From positions 2,398,501 through 2,462,500 of the forward strand of contig CANJKZ010000977.1 of the NCBI GenBank assembly GCA_947471745.1: a stretch of 64,000 nt of DNA. Reading direction: 5' to 3'. The notes under the pieces are model-generated. The model saw only the letters and a list, made by a program, of their open reading frames with translations. It made no database searches and had not been told where the DNA came from. The position numbers were made by a program, and so were the translations under genes. Shown here piece by piece: positions 8,199 through 18,434 of the stretch (the first letter of the stretch is position 1; every line of letters starts with the position of its first letter). Origin of the DNA: Closterium sp. Naga37s-1 (taxonomy: Eukaryota > Streptophyta > Zygnematophyceae > Desmidiales > Closteriaceae).

Positions 8199-11100
8199 CT
8201 AATGCTGCTGCTCCACCAGCCTCTTAGTCATCATGTCAGCCGGCTGCCCTGTCGTCTTCACGTAACGCAACTCAAATTCACCCGCGGCCACCATGCTCCT
8301 CGTCCAATGCCACTTCACCCTCATGTGCTTGGTGAGGCCATGCAACACAGGGTTCTTAGCAAGAGCAATGGCTCCCTGGCTGTCACAGTAGAGTGGGGTA
8401 GGTCCTTGCTGCTCCTCCCCCAATTTAGCCAACAAACGCCGCTGACATACAATCTCCCTTACGGCACGGAATAGTGCCATGTACTCGGACTCCACCGAGC
8501 TCAATGCTTGGTCCACCTGCTTCTTGCTCTCCCAAGCAGTTGGGCCTCCACCAACACAGCAAATGAACCCTCCAAAACTTGTCATGTCCTCTGGTTCCGA
8601 TGCATATGAATCATCCGAATAGGCGGTGAGGAACAAACGCCCGGGTTCTACACCATCCGCGCCCTTTTGGCGCCTTTGCGCCGCCGCCGAGTATTGCAGC
8701 CCAACGGTCGGTGTTTGGCCAAGATACTTGGCCATCCTCATTCCAGCTGCTACTTTCTCCTCATTAGGGCATTGCACAACCCTAGCCAGCTGCCCGGTAG
8801 CAAAGGCCACGTCCGGCCGAGTGTTGACCGCTGCATACATGAGGCTGCCCACCAACGAGTGAAAACGGCGCCTCTCCTCTTCACCAACTCTCTCCTCCTC
8901 TGGTCTCTTCACACACTTGAACCCAGAAGGGAATGGAGTAGCCACATGGCCTTCACTCTGCCCAAAGTTGGCAGCCAACGCCTCCAGGTACTTTCGTTGA
9001 TGCACTCGCATCGACCGCTTCTCCACGTCGCGTTCGATGTGGAGCCCGAGGTAGAAGTTCACATCGCCAAGTGCCTTGCACTTGAACTTGTCCTGAAGCT
9101 TCAGCATCACCTCCTTCACAAGGTTAGAGGAGGGTGAGAAGATGAGGATGTCATTTACATAGACCACCATGAAGCTCCTCTGCTCCCCCTCGCCAAGCAT
9201 GAACAAGGAGTGACTGGCCGTTGAGGGGGTGAAGCCGATCTCCTCCAAAACTTCTCGCAGCTTCAAGTACCACTGCCTAGGGGCCTGCTTCAGCCCATAG
9301 AGGGCCTTCTTCAGCTTCAAAACTCTGCCACTACCATCATCAAACCCCTCTGGCTGCGCCAAGAAAATATCTTCTTCAAGAATGCCGTTAAGGAACGCGG
9401 TTGTCACGTCCATCTGCTTCACCACCCATCCTTTGATGGGAGCCCCCGCGAGTAGGGTCCGCAGCGTCGTCGGCTTCACCACAGGAGCAAACAACTCCTT
9501 GAAGTTCACCTTCTCCTTCTGCTGATACCCCTTGGCTACAAGCCTAGACTTGTAGCGCTCGATCTTGCCGTCGGCGTCGGACTTGATCTTGAAGAGCCAC
9601 TTGGACGTAATCGCCTTACGCCCCTCCGGTAGCTCCACCAATTCCCACGTGTCGTTCTCCTCAATGCTCTTCAGCTCACTCTCCATGGCCTTCTTCCACT
9701 CCTCAGCATCACTACTCTCCAAGGCCTCCTTGAGAGTTGCCGGTTCTCCCGGCATCTCCACCGGAGAGGGAAACACGAACGCACATTCCTCGTACTCATT
9801 TTCCTCATCATCTCCGACCATCATTGCCGCTCCGACCAGGGCTGACTTGCCCTGCTTTCCCGGTGCATCATAGGTCAGCCGATTAGGGGCTTGAAGTCTC
9901 CTCTTGCCCCTTCCTTCCTCCTCAGCTGCAGGGACGTGAAGGCCTTGGCGTTGCTGCGGGGTGACTCGGATCCGTGGAGCACTTGTAGCGCGTGAAGGAA
10001 GTGTCGGTGCACGCTCGATCACTTGCTGCACCTCCTCCTCTTCTTCCTCTGCATCCTTGGCCTCCTCTCCCCCATTCACAAGGGAAGATTGCCTTGTGGT
10101 GGTGCTGCCGCTGTTCAGCTCCAAATGCAGCCCCACATGCTCCAAGCCGGAACTCTTCACCTCCCCAAACCGCACGCCTATCTTCGCCTCATTCTCCACC
10201 TTCCAATCCTTGTACATGAGGTTCTCCATGAACTTGCAGTCCCTGCTCACCAAGAACTTCTTGGTGAATAGGTCCCAAAGAAGCCACCCCTTGCTGTTTT
10301 GAGCCATGCCCAAGTGCACAGCCCATATCGCCTTGGCACCAAGCTTGTTGTGCCGAAGATGCTTAGGTACGAGCGCCATGCACATGCACCCGAACACCCG
10401 AAGCATATCCACCTTGGGCTTCCTTCCGATCCACTCCACATAGGGCACCCATTTGTCTACTCCCACATGAGTCAAAGCTCTGTTCTTGGCCACACACGCA
10501 CTCCGCACCGCATCAGGCCAGAAATAGTTGGGTAACCCGGCTTCAATGAGCAACCCGCGTGCCGTCTCCGTGATTGTGCGGTTCGCTCGCTCGGCGATGC
10601 CGTTCATTGCAGGGGAGTATGGCATGGTGAGGGAGTGCCTTATGCCATTCTTCTTCAGCCACAATGAGAACTCCTTGCTCAGGAACTCTCCCCCTCTATC
10701 GGTGCGGATCGACTTCACTAGCCGGTCTTGTTGCCGCTCCACCATTGGCAACCAATCGGTCTTCACCGTTTCAGCCACGTTGCTCTTCTTGGACAGCACG
10801 TACACCCAAGTCATGCGAGTGTAGACGTCCACTATGGTGAGAAAGTACTCAGCTCCAGCAGCTCCAAGCTTCAGGGGGCCCACCACGTCCATCACCACCT
10901 CATCAAGTGGTGCCTTAGCCGTTGTCTCCGAACTAGAGAACGGGTAACGGGTGAACTTGGCTTGCATGCACGTCGGGCAGCCAAGAACCTCATCGGGCTC
11001 CCCCTTCACACGTATGCCAGCAACCATCTCATTCTTCACTAGCTCCTGCAAGATGGGCAATGCCACATGCCCCATGCGCCGATGCAAGGTGAGCCAATCA

Positions 11101-12932
11101 CACTCCCCTGTAGCCGAAGTCGGATCGGAGAACGCCGCGCTCGCAATAGCGCCCCACATGTTCTCTCGGTACTCCTCCTCCGCTGCTGCCTCGGGGTTCT
11201 CCTCACCCTTGTGCTGCTTCTTAGCTGCTGCAACACTCTCCTTGTGTTCCCCAAGCTTGCTGGTCCCTCCAAGTTTGCACGTCTTGGACTTATTCTCCTT
11301 AGCGCGACCGTTCGTGCCATCGCCGCTACCAACCGCTTCACCCTTGGTGCTGACGCTTGCTGCCACTTGCCTCTCCTTAGGCATGGGGACCACAGGGATC
11401 TGCCACATCTCGTTGTAGACATCCATATCCTCGTGAAGGTCCCAAAGAATCCGCTCGCCAATCCTTGCGGTGTAGGTCTTGGCTCCCTTCGAGCTCGTGT
11501 CCATGCCGGCCTTTTGCAACCGCCGCACGGAAATCAGGTTTGCAGCAAGGTTGGGCACCCAAAGCACATTCTTGAGGCCCACCATCTTCCCATCAACACC
11601 CTTGAACATGGCCTTGCCCATGCCTTTCACCTCTGCTCGCTGCCCCAAGGCCGATGTGACATGCTTCACCGGTGACAATTCGAGTTCGGTGAGCAAGTCC
11701 GCACGAGGTGTCATGCTATAGGTAGCGCCGCTATCGATCACCCAATAGTCCAGGGAGTGTAGGGTCACCTTCCCCACAGCTGCTGGCTCCTCAAAGCCTT
11801 CATCCTTCTCTGGATCAGCCGGTGCTTGCGTCGAGACGTAGAAGAATTGGCCCGGAAAGCGATCGTCCCTCGACTCGCTCTCGTTGCCGTCATTCTTCAT
11901 ATTTGCAGCACCACCTCCGCGACTGCCACGACCTCCACGGCCTCTTCCTCTCCCTCCTCCTGCTCCTCTACCCTCTTGGCCTTGAGCAGGGGTCCATCCA
12001 TCTGGGAGCTTGTAGCAATCGCGCCACATGTGTCCGCTCTTGTGGCAATAGTGACACTCCCCGTCGAATCGGCCGCGACCGCGTCCGTAACTCTTGTCGT
12101 CGCTGCCATATCCGCCATTTCCGCGGCCTCCACTAAAGTTGCTGCCACCAAACCTTCCTCCCCCTCGTCCTCTGCCCCTTCCACGGCCGTACCCACGGCC
12201 GATGCTTGCTGCCCCGGCGCCATCCGAACCCGCCAACTCACGGCGGCGGAAATCCTCTTGAAGGATAGCTCGCTTCACGTCTTCAAGCGAGAGGCAAGGC
12301 AGATCACGGTTGAGGTTGATGATGAGGGAGGACCATGACTCAGGGAGTAGGGCCAGCAACTTGGTCTTCTTCTGGAGCTCACTGTAGTTCAAATCAGCTC
12401 CCTCAAGCCGCGTCAACAAGTCGAAGAATTTCTGCACCCCTTCTTCCACGGATTCATCTTCTTCAATTCGTAGTGTCGCCATTTGCCGTTCCAATACCAC
12501 TGCTACCGCCGCTGTTGCAAGAGAGTGTACACCCTTAAGAGCAGCCCATGCCTTTGGTCCCTTCTCTGGTTCACGCTGGAATGGCTTGATGTGGCGGATT
12601 TGGCTGCTCCCCAACGCTTGCCCAAGTAGGAGATAGCCTTGTGCGCTCTTCCGCACCCACGGGCTCTTCTCCGGGTCGTTCTCGGGGCACTTCTCCGTTC
12701 CTTCCATCACCTCCAGCAGGTCATAGTGGTCAAACACGTTCTCCATTCTGAAGGACCATTCAGCAAAGTTATCGCCGTTGAACTTGTCAAGCCCGAACAC
12801 TCTTGGTTCATCCCTAGAAGGTCCAAGAGTAGGTTGCACGGGCGCCATGGCTGAATCACGGGGTTGACCTTGTGCTTGGGGTCCTCCACTGCCTCCAGCA
12901 CCTCTGTCACCCCTTTCTTCAGGTCCAGCCAT
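8199..12932 (-). CDS. Copia gag-pol polyprotein (gag, protease, integrase, RT, RNase H), 1577 aa
   Basis: A single uninterrupted frame in the copia domain order. The start is taken at the ATG at 12932, 21 nt inside the PBS; an upstream in-frame GTG lies in the PBS itself and is rejected. Residue positions: gag (UBN2-like) about 40-235, Arg/Gly-rich linker, CCHC zinc knuckle C293-C296-H301-C306, protease DSGAT at 400, integrase HHCC zinc finger H617/H622/C652/C655, integrase D682-D745-E781 (exact D35E spacing), acidic linker, RT from about 1080 with D1175 in MDVTTAF, then RNase H with SDDS near 1440, ESEY near 1482 and D1517. The RT metal-binding motif reads YVND at 1258-1261 where copia RT has YVDD; the codon is AAT at 9155-9153. 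RT activity is probably lost unless supplied in trans. No stop or frameshift is seen. The product would act in cytoplasmic virus-like particles and, via integrase, in the nucleus. Confidence 0.96.
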   Translation of the reverse strand: MAGPEERGDRGAGGSGGPQAQGQPRDSAMAPVQPTLGPSRDEPRVFGLDKFNGDNFAEWSFRMENVFDHYDLLEVMEGTEKCPENDPEKSPWVRKSAQGYLLLGQALGSSQIRHIKPFQREPEKGPKAWAALKGVHSLATAAVAVVLERQMATLRIEEDESVEEGVQKFFDLLTRLEGADLNYSELQKKTKLLALLPESWSSLIINLNRDLPCLSLEDVKRAILQEDFRRRELAGSDGAGAASIGRGYGRGRGRGRGGGRFGGSNFSGGRGNGGYGSDDKSYGRGRGRFDGECHYCHKSGHMWRDCYKLPDGWTPAQGQEGRGAGGGRGRGRGGRGSRGGGAANMKNDGNESESRDDRFPGQFFYVSTQAPADPEKDEGFEEPAAVGKVTLHSLDYWVIDSGATYSMTPRADLLTELELSPVKHVTSALGQRAEVKGMGKAMFKGVDGKMVGLKNVLWVPNLAANLISVRRLQKAGMDTSSKGAKTYTARIGERILWDLHEDMDVYNEMWQIPVVPMPKERQVAASVSTKGEAVGSGDGTNGRAKENKSKTCKLGGTSKLGEHKESVAAAKKQHKGEENPEAAAEEEYRENMWGAIASAAFSDPTSATGECDWLTLHRRMGHVALPILQELVKNEMVAGIRVKGEPDEVLGCPTCMQAKFTRYPFSSSETTAKAPLDEVVMDVVGPLKLGAAGAEYFLTIVDVYTRMTWVYVLSKKSNVAETVKTDWLPMVERQQDRLVKSIRTDRGGEFLSKEFSLWLKKNGIRHSLTMPYSPAMNGIAERANRTITETARGLLIEAGLPNYFWPDAVRSACVAKNRALTHVGVDKWVPYVEWIGRKPKVDMLRVFGCMCMALVPKHLRHNKLGAKAIWAVHLGMAQNSKGWLLWDLFTKKFLVSRDCKFMENLMYKDWKVENEAKIGVRFGEVKSSGLEHVGLHLELNSGSTTTRQSSLVNGGEEAKDAEEEEEEVQQVIERAPTLPSRATSAPRIRVTPQQRQGLHVPAAEEEGRGKRRLQAPNRLTYDAPGKQGKSALVGAAMMVGDDEENEYEECAFVFPSPVEMPGEPATLKEALESSDAEEWKKAMESELKSIEENDTWELVELPEGRKAITSKWLFKIKSDADGKIERYKSRLVAKGYQQKEKVNFKELFAPVVKPTTLRTLLAGAPIKGWVVKQMDVTTAFLNGILEEDIFLAQPEGFDDGSGRVLKLKKALYGLKQAPRQWYLKLREVLEEIGFTPSTASHSLFMLGEGEQRSFMVVYVNDILIFSPSSNLVKEVMLKLQDKFKCKALGDVNFYLGLHIERDVEKRSMRVHQRKYLEALAANFGQSEGHVATPFPSGFKCVKRPEEERVGEEERRRFHSLVGSLMYAAVNTRPDVAFATGQLARVVQCPNEEKVAAGMRMAKYLGQTPTVGLQYSAAAQRRQKGADGVEPGRLFLTAYSDDSYASEPEDMTSFGGFICCVGGGPTAWESKKQVDQALSSVESEYMALFRAVREIVCQRRLLAKLGEEQQGPTPLYCDSQGAIALAKNPVLHGLTKHMRVKWHWTRSMVAAGEFELRYVKTTGQPADMMTKRLVEQQH

Positions 12933-12952
12933 CGTCGAAGCTGCTCCAAGGC

Positions 12953-12964
12953 GCTCTGATACCA
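12953..12964 (-). promoter_or_regulatory. Primer binding site of complete copia element
   Basis: The minus strand reads TGGTATCAGAGC, complementary to the 3' end of initiator tRNA-Met, separated from the 5' LTR by two bases (12965-12966). It is identical to the PBS of fragment A. Confidence 0.95.
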
Positions 12965-12966
12965 CT

Positions 12967-13784
12967 TGTTATAGTCACAATAGGCTCAAATGTGCCTAAA
13001 ACGAAAGATAGAGTGCACAGTCGGATTTCTGCACAGCAGCTTCAAACGTTCATAGCGATCTCTCCACAGCTCCAAATGACATCATTCAAATTGGATCTGG
13101 AGCGTATTAATGTCGCCTACACTAGATCGCACGATTTCACTAAGTATTGACGACACAGCGTCGGTTTGAACGAGCGGCACTATGGCAGCCACTATAGTCT
13201 TAGAACACAAATTAGGAAGAGTTACGAGTTGGGAATGACTCCCAGCTCCTACAAACCCCAAGAGCCGAGGTACGGTGATGTGGAATAGTGCCACACTGTC
13301 CCCAACCACAAAGGGTCTCGAAACTACCCTCCACAAGGGCCTACCCCAAGGGAAATGTTACACTACACGAAGTAATGTAACTATTCTCAATATCTTGAAG
13401 TGTACCCTTTTCGCGGGCTTCGCGATCACTTGAATCTTGACACCAAGGCTCTGGTTCTTCATCATAAAATCATCCTTGAGTTCTTGATGGGTCTGCTGCA
13501 CACACATGCGACACGCCGAACGTTCGACACACGACAAAATAGAAACCGCGCGACACACACAAACGACGAAATAGAAACCGCGCGAGACACACAAACGACG
13601 ACGTAGACATGCGACTAGCGATGACTCGCTATTGACTCGACACACACACATTTGACATCACGACTCATCATTCACACACTATTATAAGTATGAAATATAT
13701 ATAATCCCATGCCCTCATACCATTCCATGCACACACGCATGCACGCACACGGACAACAAGCCGAGTGCAAACCGTAGGGTTGCA
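12967..13784 (-). mobile_element. 5' LTR of complete copia element (818 bp)
   Basis: Begins TGTTATAGTC and ends GTAGGGTTGCA on the plus strand, matching 7293-8117 end to end. Its outer end meets satellite DNA at 13785 through CCAGCA, then GCACTTCCTGC. The minus-strand transcript would start in this LTR. Confidence 0.95.
13696..13703 (-). promoter_or_regulatory. Possible TATA box in 5' LTR
   Basis: A TATATATA stretch lies about 82-89 bp inside the outer LTR edge on the coding strand, in an AT-rich island of an otherwise mixed LTR. The same place in the 3' LTR reads TATATATT, and the solo LTRs keep it. Position fits a core promoter; there is no transcript evidence. Confidence 0.35.
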
Positions 13785-14536
13785 CCAGCAGCACTTCCTG
13801 CACATGTGCGGATCCTACCGCATTTTGGGGTGGAAGCGCTCATCCGAGCGTTTTTATTCCGCCGGGTCATGTGGCTGCGCTCGTTTGGGCCAAGTCCGCC
13901 GGGTCACGTGGCTGCGCTTGTCCGGGCCTATCACCAAGCCAGCAAGGGCGTGGGAGGGTTGTGAGCATCATCGGTCATCGGCGCTCGCGAATGAAGAGCG
14001 CCCGCTGCACTTCTTGCACATGTGCGGATCCTTCAGCGTTTTGGGGCTGGAAGCGCTCGTTCTGAGCGTTTTTCTTCCGTCGGGTCACCTGGCTGCGCTT
14101 GTCTGGGCCTATTACCAAGCCAGCAAGGGCGTGGGAGGGTTGCGAGCATCATCGGTCATCGGCGCTCGCGAATGAAGAGCGCCCGCTGCACTTCCTGCAC
14201 ATGTGCAGATCCTTCCGCGTTTTGGGGGTGGAAGTGCTCGTTCTGAGCGTTTTTCTTCAGCCGGGTCACGTGGCTGCACTTGTCTGGGCCTATTACCAAG
14301 CCAGCAAGGGCGTGGGAGGGTTGCGAGCATCATCGGTCATCGGCGCTTGCGAATAAAGAGCGCCCGCTGCACTTCCTGCACATGTGCGGATCCTTCCGCG
14401 TTTTAGGGCTGGAAGGGCTTGTTACGAGCGTATTTCTTCCGCCGGGTCACGTGGCTGCGCTTGTCTGGGCTTATTACCAAGCCAGCAAGGGCGTGGGAGG
14501 GTTGCAAACATCATCGGTCATCGGTGCTTGCGAATG

Positions 14537-14633
14537 AAGAGCGCCCGCCGGGTTACGTGGCTGCGCTTGTCTGGTCCTATTACCAAGCCAGCAAGGGCGT
14601 GGGAGGGTTGCGAGCATCACCGGTCATCGGCGG
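14537..14633 (+). repeat. Deleted satellite monomer (~86 bp)
   Basis: The sequence passes from GAAGAGCGCCCG directly into CCGGGTTACGTGG, so the ~95 bp carrying the CACATGTG, GGATCC and CGCTCG/CGAGCG motifs is missing. The same junction occurs near 4440 and 25255, each followed by a monomer with CACCGGTCAT, so the three are copies of one deletion event. A short CCCGCCGGG overlap marks the breakpoint. Confidence 0.85.
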
Positions 14634-14760
14634 TCGCGAATGAAGAGCGCCCGCTGCACTTCCTGCACACGTGCGGATCCTTCCGCATTTTGGGGCTGGA
14701 AGCGCTCGTTCCGAGCGTTTTTCTTCCGCCGGGTTACGTGGCTGCGCTTGTCTGGTCTTA

Positions 14761-16308
14761 TTACCAAGCCAGCAAGGGCGTGGGAGGGTTGCGAGCATCA
14801 TCGGTCATCGGCGCTCGCGAATGAAGAGCACCCGCTGCACTTCTTGCACATGTGCGGATCCTTCCGCGTTTTGGTGGTGGAAGCGCACGTTCCAAACGTT
14901 TTTCTTCCGCCGGGTCACGTGGCTGCGCTTGTCTGGTCTTATTACCAAGCCAGCAAGAGCGTGGGAGGGTTGCGAGCATAATCCGTCATCGGCGCTCGCG
15001 AATGAAGAGCGCCCGCTGCACTTCCTGCACATGTGCGGATCATTCCGCGTTTTGGGGGTGGAAGCGCTCGTTCCGAGCGTTTTTCTTCCGCCGTGTCACG
15101 TGGCTGCACTTGTTTGGGCCTAATACCAAGCCAGCAAGGGCATGGGAGGGTTGCGAGCATCATCGGTCATCGGCGCTCGCGAATGAAGAGCGCCCGCTAC
15201 ACTTCCTGCACATGTGCGGATCCTTTCGCATTTTGGGGGTGGAAGCGCTCATTCCGAGCGTTTTTCTTCCGCCGGGTCACGTGGCTGCGCTTGTCTGGTC
15301 CTAATACAAGGCCAGCAAGGGCGTGGGAGGGTTGCGAGCATCATCGGTCATCGGAGCTCGCGAATGAAGAGCGCACGCTGCACTTCATGCACATGTGCGG
15401 ATCCTTCCGCGTTTTGGGGGTGGAAGCGCTCGTTCCGAGCGTTTTTCTTCCGCCGGGTCATGTGGCTGCGCTTGTCTGGGCCTATTACCAAGCCAGCAAG
15501 GGCGTGGGAGGGTTGCGAGCATCATCGGTCATCGGCGCTCGCGAATGAAGAGCGCCCGCTGCACTTCCTGCACATGTGCGGATCCTTCCGCGTTTTGGGG
15601 GTGGAAGCGCTCGTTCCGAGCGTTTTTCTTCCGCCGGGTCACGTGGCTACGCTTGTCTGGGCCTATTACCAAGCCAGCAAGGGCGTGGGAGGGTTGCGAG
15701 CATCATCGGTCATCGGCGCTCGCGAATGAAGAGCGCCCGCTGCACTTCCTGCACATGTGCGGATCCTACCGCATTTTGGGGTGGAAGCGCTCGTTCCGAG
15801 CGTTTTTCTTCCGTCGGGTCATGTGGCTGCGCTCGTTTGGGCCGAGTCCGCCGGGTCACGTGGCTGCGCTTGTCTGGGCCTATTACCAAGCCAGCAAGGG
15901 CGTGGGAGGGTTGCGAGCATCATCGGTCATCAGCGCTCGCGAATGAAGAGCGCCCGCTGCACTTCTTGCACATGTGCGGATCCTTCAGCGTTTTGGGGCT
16001 GGAAGCGCTCGTTCCGAGCGTTTTTCTTCCGTGGGGTCACCTGGCTGCGCTTGTCTGGGCCTATTACCAAGCCAGCAAGGGCGTGGGAGGATTGCGAGCA
16101 TCATCGGTCATCGGCGCTCGCGAATGAAGAGCGCCCGCTGCACTTCCTGCACATGTGCGGATCCTTCCGCGTTTTGGGGGTGGAAGCGCTCGTTTTGAGC
16201 GTTTTTCTTCAGCTGGGTCACGTGGCTGCGCTTGTCTGGGCCTATTACCAAGCCAGCAAGGGCGTGGGAGGGTTGCGAGCATCATCGGTCATCGGCGCTC
16301 GCGAATGA
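14761..16308 (+). repeat. Segmental duplication, copy 1 (pair with 22978-24706)
   Basis: The order of rare monomer variants, including AAGCGCACGTTCCAAACG, GCAAGAGCGTGGG, TAATCCGTCATC and CCTAATACAAGG/CCTAATACCAAG, recurs with near identity 8217 bp downstream, then 8398 bp downstream after one extra 181-bp monomer in the right copy. Confidence 0.85.
15757..15946 (+). repeat. 217-bp satellite variant (36-bp internal duplication), example
   Basis: After the CGCTCG/CGAGCG dyad the monomer reads GTCGGGTCATGTGGCTGCG and then, 36 bp later, repeats the segment as CCGGGTCACGTGGCTGCG, giving two G-box-region copies (one CATGTG, one CACGTG) and a 217-bp monomer. It is linked to a TCCTACCGCATTTTGGGGTGG start. 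Similar monomers lie near 5100, 13799, 16336, 17094, 17494, 18435, 19194, 21585, 24155 and 44100. Confidence 0.88.
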
Positions 16309-16335
16309 AGAGCGCCCGCTGCACTTCCTGCACAT

Positions 16336-17285
16336 GTGCGGATCCTACCGCATTTTGGGGTGGAAGCGCTCGTTCCGAGCGTTTTTCTTCCGTCGGGTCA
16401 TGTGGCTGCGCTCGTTTGGGCCGAGTCCGCCGGGTCACGTGGCTGCGCTTGTCTGGGCCTATTACCAAGCCAGCAAGGGCGTGGGAGGGTTGCGAGCATC
16501 ATCGGTCATCAGCGCTCGCGAATGAAGAGCGCCCGCTGCACTTCTTGCACATGTGCGGATCCTTCAGCGTTTTGGGGCTGGAAGCGCTCGTTCCGAGCGT
16601 TTTTCTTCCGTGGGGTCACCTGGCTGCGCTTGTATGGGCCTATTACCAAGCCAGCAAGGGCGTGGGAGGGTTGCGAGCATCATCGGTCATCGGCGCTCGC
16701 GAATGAAGAGCGCCTGCTGCACTTCCTGCACATGTGCGGATCCTACAGCATTTTGGGGGTGGAAGCGCTCATTTCGAGCGTTTTTCTTCCGCCGGGTCAC
16801 GTGGCTGCGCTTGTCTGGTCCTATTACCAAGCCAGCAAGGGCGTGGGAGGGTTGCGAGCATCATCGGTCATCGGCGCTCGCGAATGAAGAGCGCACGCTG
16901 CACTTCCTGCACATGTGCGGATCCTTCCGCGTTTTGGGGGTGGAAGCGCTCGTTCCGAGCGTTTTTCTTCCGCCGGGTCATGTGGCTGCGCTTGTCTGGG
17001 CCTATTACCAAGCCAGCAAGGGCGTGGGAGGGTTGCGAGCATCATCGGTCATCGGCGCTCGCGAATGAAGAGCACCTGCTGCACTTCCTGCACATGTGCG
17101 GATCCTACCGCATTTTGGGGTGGAAGCGCTCGTTCCGAGCGTTTTTCTTCCGTCGGGTCATGTGGCTGCGCTCGTTTAGGCCGAGTCCGCCGGGTCACGT
17201 TGCTGCGCTTGTCTGGGCCTATTCCCAAGCCAGCAAGGGCGTGGGAGGGTTGCGAGCATCATCGGTCATCGGCGCTCGCGATTGA
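16336..17285 (+). repeat. Higher-order repeat segment, copy 1 (pair with 18435-19384)
   Basis: The segment is repeated with essentially no change 2099 bp downstream. 2099 bp equals eight 181-bp plus three 217-bp monomers. The neighbouring segment at 15576-16308 recurs 1737 bp downstream (six 181-bp plus three 217-bp monomers), so the 217-bp monomers punctuate a higher-order unit of nine to eleven monomers. Confidence 0.85.
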
Positions 17286-18434
17286 AGAGCGCCCGCTGCA
17301 CTTCCTGCACATGTGCGGATCCTTCCGCGTTTTGGGGGTGGAAGCGCTCGTTCCGAGCGTTTTTCTTCCGCCGGGTCACGTGGCTACGCTTGTCTGGGCC
17401 TATTACCAAGCCAGCAAGGGCGTGGGAGGGTTGCGAGCATCATCGGTCATCGGCGCTCGCGAATGAAGAGCGCCCGCTGCACTTCCTGCACATGTGCGGA
17501 TCCTACCGCATTTTGGGGTGGAAGCGCTCGTTCCGAGCGTTTTTCTTCCGTCGGGTCATGTGGCTGCGCTCGTTTGGGCCGAGTCCGCCGGGTCACGTGG
17601 CTGCGCTTGTCTGGGCCTATTACCAAGCCAGCAAGGGCGTGGGAGGGTTGCGAGCATCATCGGTCATCAGCGCTCGCGAATGAAGAGCGCCCGCTGCACT
17701 TCTTGCACATGTGCGGATCCTTCAGCGTTTTGGGGCTGGAAGCGCTCGTTCCGAGCGTTTTTCTTCCGTGGGGTCACCTGGCTGCGCTTGTCTGGGCCTA
17801 TTACCAAGCCAGCAAGGGCGTGGGAGGATTGCGAGCATCATCGGTCATCGGCGCTCGCGAATGAAGAGCGCCCGCTGCACTTCCTGCACATGTGCGGATC
17901 CTTCCGCGTTTTGGGGGTGGAAGCGCTCGTTTTGAGCGTTTTTCTTCAGCTGGGTCACGTGGCTGCGCTTGTCTGGGCCTATTACCAAGCCAGCAAGGGC
18001 GTGGGAGGGTTGCGAGCATCATCGGTCATTGGCGCTCGCGAATGAAGAGCGCCCGCTGCACTTCCTGCACATGTGCGGATCCTTCCGCGTTTTGGGGGTG
18101 GAAGCGCTCGTTCTGAACGTTTTTCTTCTGCCGGGTCGCGTGGTTGCGCTTGTCTGGTCTTATTACCAAGCCAGCAAGGGCGTGGGAGGGTTGCGAGCAT
18201 CATCGGTCATCGGCGCTCGCGAATGAAGAGCGCCCGCTGCACTTCCTGCACATGTGCGGATCCTTCCGCGTTTTGGGGGTGGAAGCGCTCGTTCCGAGCG
18301 TTTTTCTTCCGCCGGGTCATGTGGCTGCGCTTGTCTGGGCCTATTACCAAGCCAGCAAGGGCGTGGGAGGGTTGCGAGCATCATCGGTCATCGGCGCTCG
18401 CGAATGAAGAGCGCCCGCTGCACTTCCTGCACAT

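Larger units (their letters stand above)
7293..13784 (-). mobile_element. Complete Ty1/copia LTR retrotransposon (about 6.5 kb)
   Basis: Minus-strand element with 5' LTR 13784-12967, PBS at 12964-12953, a single gag-pol frame 12932-8199, a polypurine tract at 8135-8118 and 3' LTR 8117-7293. LTR ends are TG...CA. By eye the two LTRs differ by roughly 30 substitutions plus one ~9-bp indel and a scrambled short patch, that is about 3-4% over ~815 bp, so the insertion is not recent. It sits within one satellite monomer: the left flank ends CCCGCTGCATT and the right flank resumes CCAGCAGCACTTCC. A clean 5-bp target duplication is not visible; only GCA is shared, with a few extra bases at each junction. 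Confidence 0.95.

Noticed and set aside
12933..12965. Upstream GTG start of the copia polyprotein
   Set aside because: It lies within the primer binding site; the first ATG at 12932 gives a normal gag N-terminus.
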